A stretch of DNA of 64,000 bases from the NCBI RefSeq assembly GCF_032050975.1, contig NZ_CP116967.1, positions 1,175,001 to 1,239,000 of the forward strand. Direction: 5' to 3'. The notes under the pieces are model-generated. The model saw only the letters and a program-made list of their open reading frames with translations, searched no databases and had not been told where the DNA came from. The position numbers and the translations under genes were made by a program. Origin of the DNA: Candidatus Nitrospira allomarina. Lineage in GTDB: Bacteria > Nitrospirota > Nitrospiria > Nitrospirales > UBA8639. How positions within the stretch are numbered: position 1 is the first letter of the stretch; each line of letters begins with the position of its first letter. Shown here in pieces: positions 63,372-64,000 of this stretch.

Positions 63372-64000
63372 TCATTTGATGCCTACTACCATGGAATCCG
63401 CTCCGATTAAATGCTCCACGCGGGTTTCGCGAAATCCGGCTTCCCGCAACCACCCGGTGCAGTCCGCGCCGGTATAGTCAAACCCCCCTGGCAACTCGAT
63501 CAACATATTCAAACTCATCAAGAGACCGAAGGCGTTTGAGCGTCGCTCATCATCGATCAACGACTCGAAGATAATCAGGGCGCCGCTTGGGGGCAAGGCG
63601 TCATAAGCTTTGGCGATCAACATTTTCTTTTCTTCCAAATTCCAGTCGTGGAGAATATGGCCCATCGAGAGCACTTCGGCTTTTGGAAGGGGGTCCGAGA
63701 AAAAATTTCCTGGATAAAATTGCAATCGGGAGGACAGTCCGAAGGAGTGGACGTATTCCTTAAAAATTGGACCCGTGTCGGGTAAATCAAACCCACCGCC
63801 GGTAATATGTTCATGCGCCAATCCCACCTGCACCGCTAATCCGCCTTGGGCGGATCCGACATCAATGAAGGTGTGGTATTGTTTCCAGGGAAATTGAGAG
63901 GCGATCTTCCTGCTGGCTCCCATGCTCAACCCTGTCATGGAACTTAAAAACTCTTTCAGGCGCTGAGGATCGCTGTATAATTCTTCAAAGAAATTCTTGC
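63372..64000 (-). CDS. O-methyltransferase, 5' end cut by window
   Basis: The frame runs open to the right edge, so the N-terminal dimerisation part is missing. The visible 209 residues show the acetylserotonin-type O-methyltransferase core: [30 protein letters not shown] (SAM loop), [58 protein letters not shown], and [16 protein letters not shown]. Asp-His-Asp (HILHDWN) matches the catalytic region. Substrate unknown; it could modify a small phenol or a pigment precursor. Confidence 0.85.
   Translation of the reverse strand, partial: KNFFEELYSDPQRLKEFLSSMTGLSMGASRKIASQFPWKQYHTFIDVGSAQGGLAVQVGLAHEHITGGGFDLPDTGPIFKEYVHSFGLSSRLQFYPGNFFSDPLPKAEVLSMGHILHDWNLEEKKMLIAKAYDALPPSGALIIFESLIDDERRSNAFGLLMSLNMLIELPGGFDYTGADCTGWLREAGFRETRVEHLIGADSMVVGIK

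Noticed and set aside
1-64000. CRISPR arrays, tRNA or rRNA genes, insertion sequences
   Set aside because: No regularly spaced repeats, cloverleaf-type sequences, rRNA motifs or transposase genes were recognised by eye.

Overview
The window looks like chromosome from a chemolithotrophic bacterium of the Nitrospira type (phylum Nitrospirota). This is an inference from the density of c-type cytochromes, copper and molybdenum redox proteins, sensor kinases and lipoproteins, from moderate GC, and from the style of several proteins. No rRNA, tRNA, CRISPR array, insertion sequence or intact prophage was recognised.

Region 1 (1-18.7 kb, almost all on the minus strand) is a redox and sulfur island. 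It holds a double-PAS sensor kinase cut by the window edge, a tetraheme cytochrome c, a response regulator, a pyruvate kinase / CoA-disulfide-reductase-rhodanese pair, a SorAB-type sulfite dehydrogenase (molybdoenzyme plus diheme cytochrome), a monoheme cytochrome with a secreted beta-propeller protein, a DUF1264 lipoprotein, a rhodanese-DUF2892 membrane protein, and a CstB-like persulfide dioxygenase-sulfurtransferase. The last pair has a good sigma-54 promoter, a dyad about 130 bases upstream of it, and a sigma-54 activator gene next door. A large secreted protein and a cupredoxin close the block. The genes fit a route from persulfide to sulfite to sulfate, with electrons passed to cytochromes.

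Region 2 (18.8-31 kb) is mixed: SelO, an SDR enzyme, a YugP-type membrane protease, then a 1.5-kb gene graveyard (a second YugP C-terminus, a frameshifted deoxyribosyltransferase-like gene, a DUF488 remnant). A Sel1-repeat protein, an intact DUF488 gene, an outer-membrane protein, a membrane-anchored EEP-family protein, a BON lipoprotein and an HNH protein follow.

Region 3 (31-49.4 kb) starts with a two-gene arginine pathway: separate arginine dihydrolase and archaeal-type ornithine cyclodeaminase genes, which in cyanobacterial AgrE are one polypeptide. Then come HEAT-repeat, MBL-fold, two-component, SirB1-like, ABC transporter, Lon-N-like, AttH-like, BNR-propeller and lipoprotein genes.

Region 4 (49.5-64 kb) holds a stand-alone Sfp-type phosphopantetheinyl transferase, a three-gene cluster of two secreted collar-like proteins and an unrecognised 1192-residue multidomain protein, a rhodanese lipoprotein, a hipBA toxin-antitoxin pair, a lipoprotein-type methyltransferase, an MpaB/DUF2236 protein, an LCAT-like lipase facing an M28 peptidase, and an O-methyltransferase cut by the right edge. 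The three-gene cluster at 50.8-55.8 kb is the least explained part of the window. Many genes are followed by strong perfect stem-loops that lack a U-tract.
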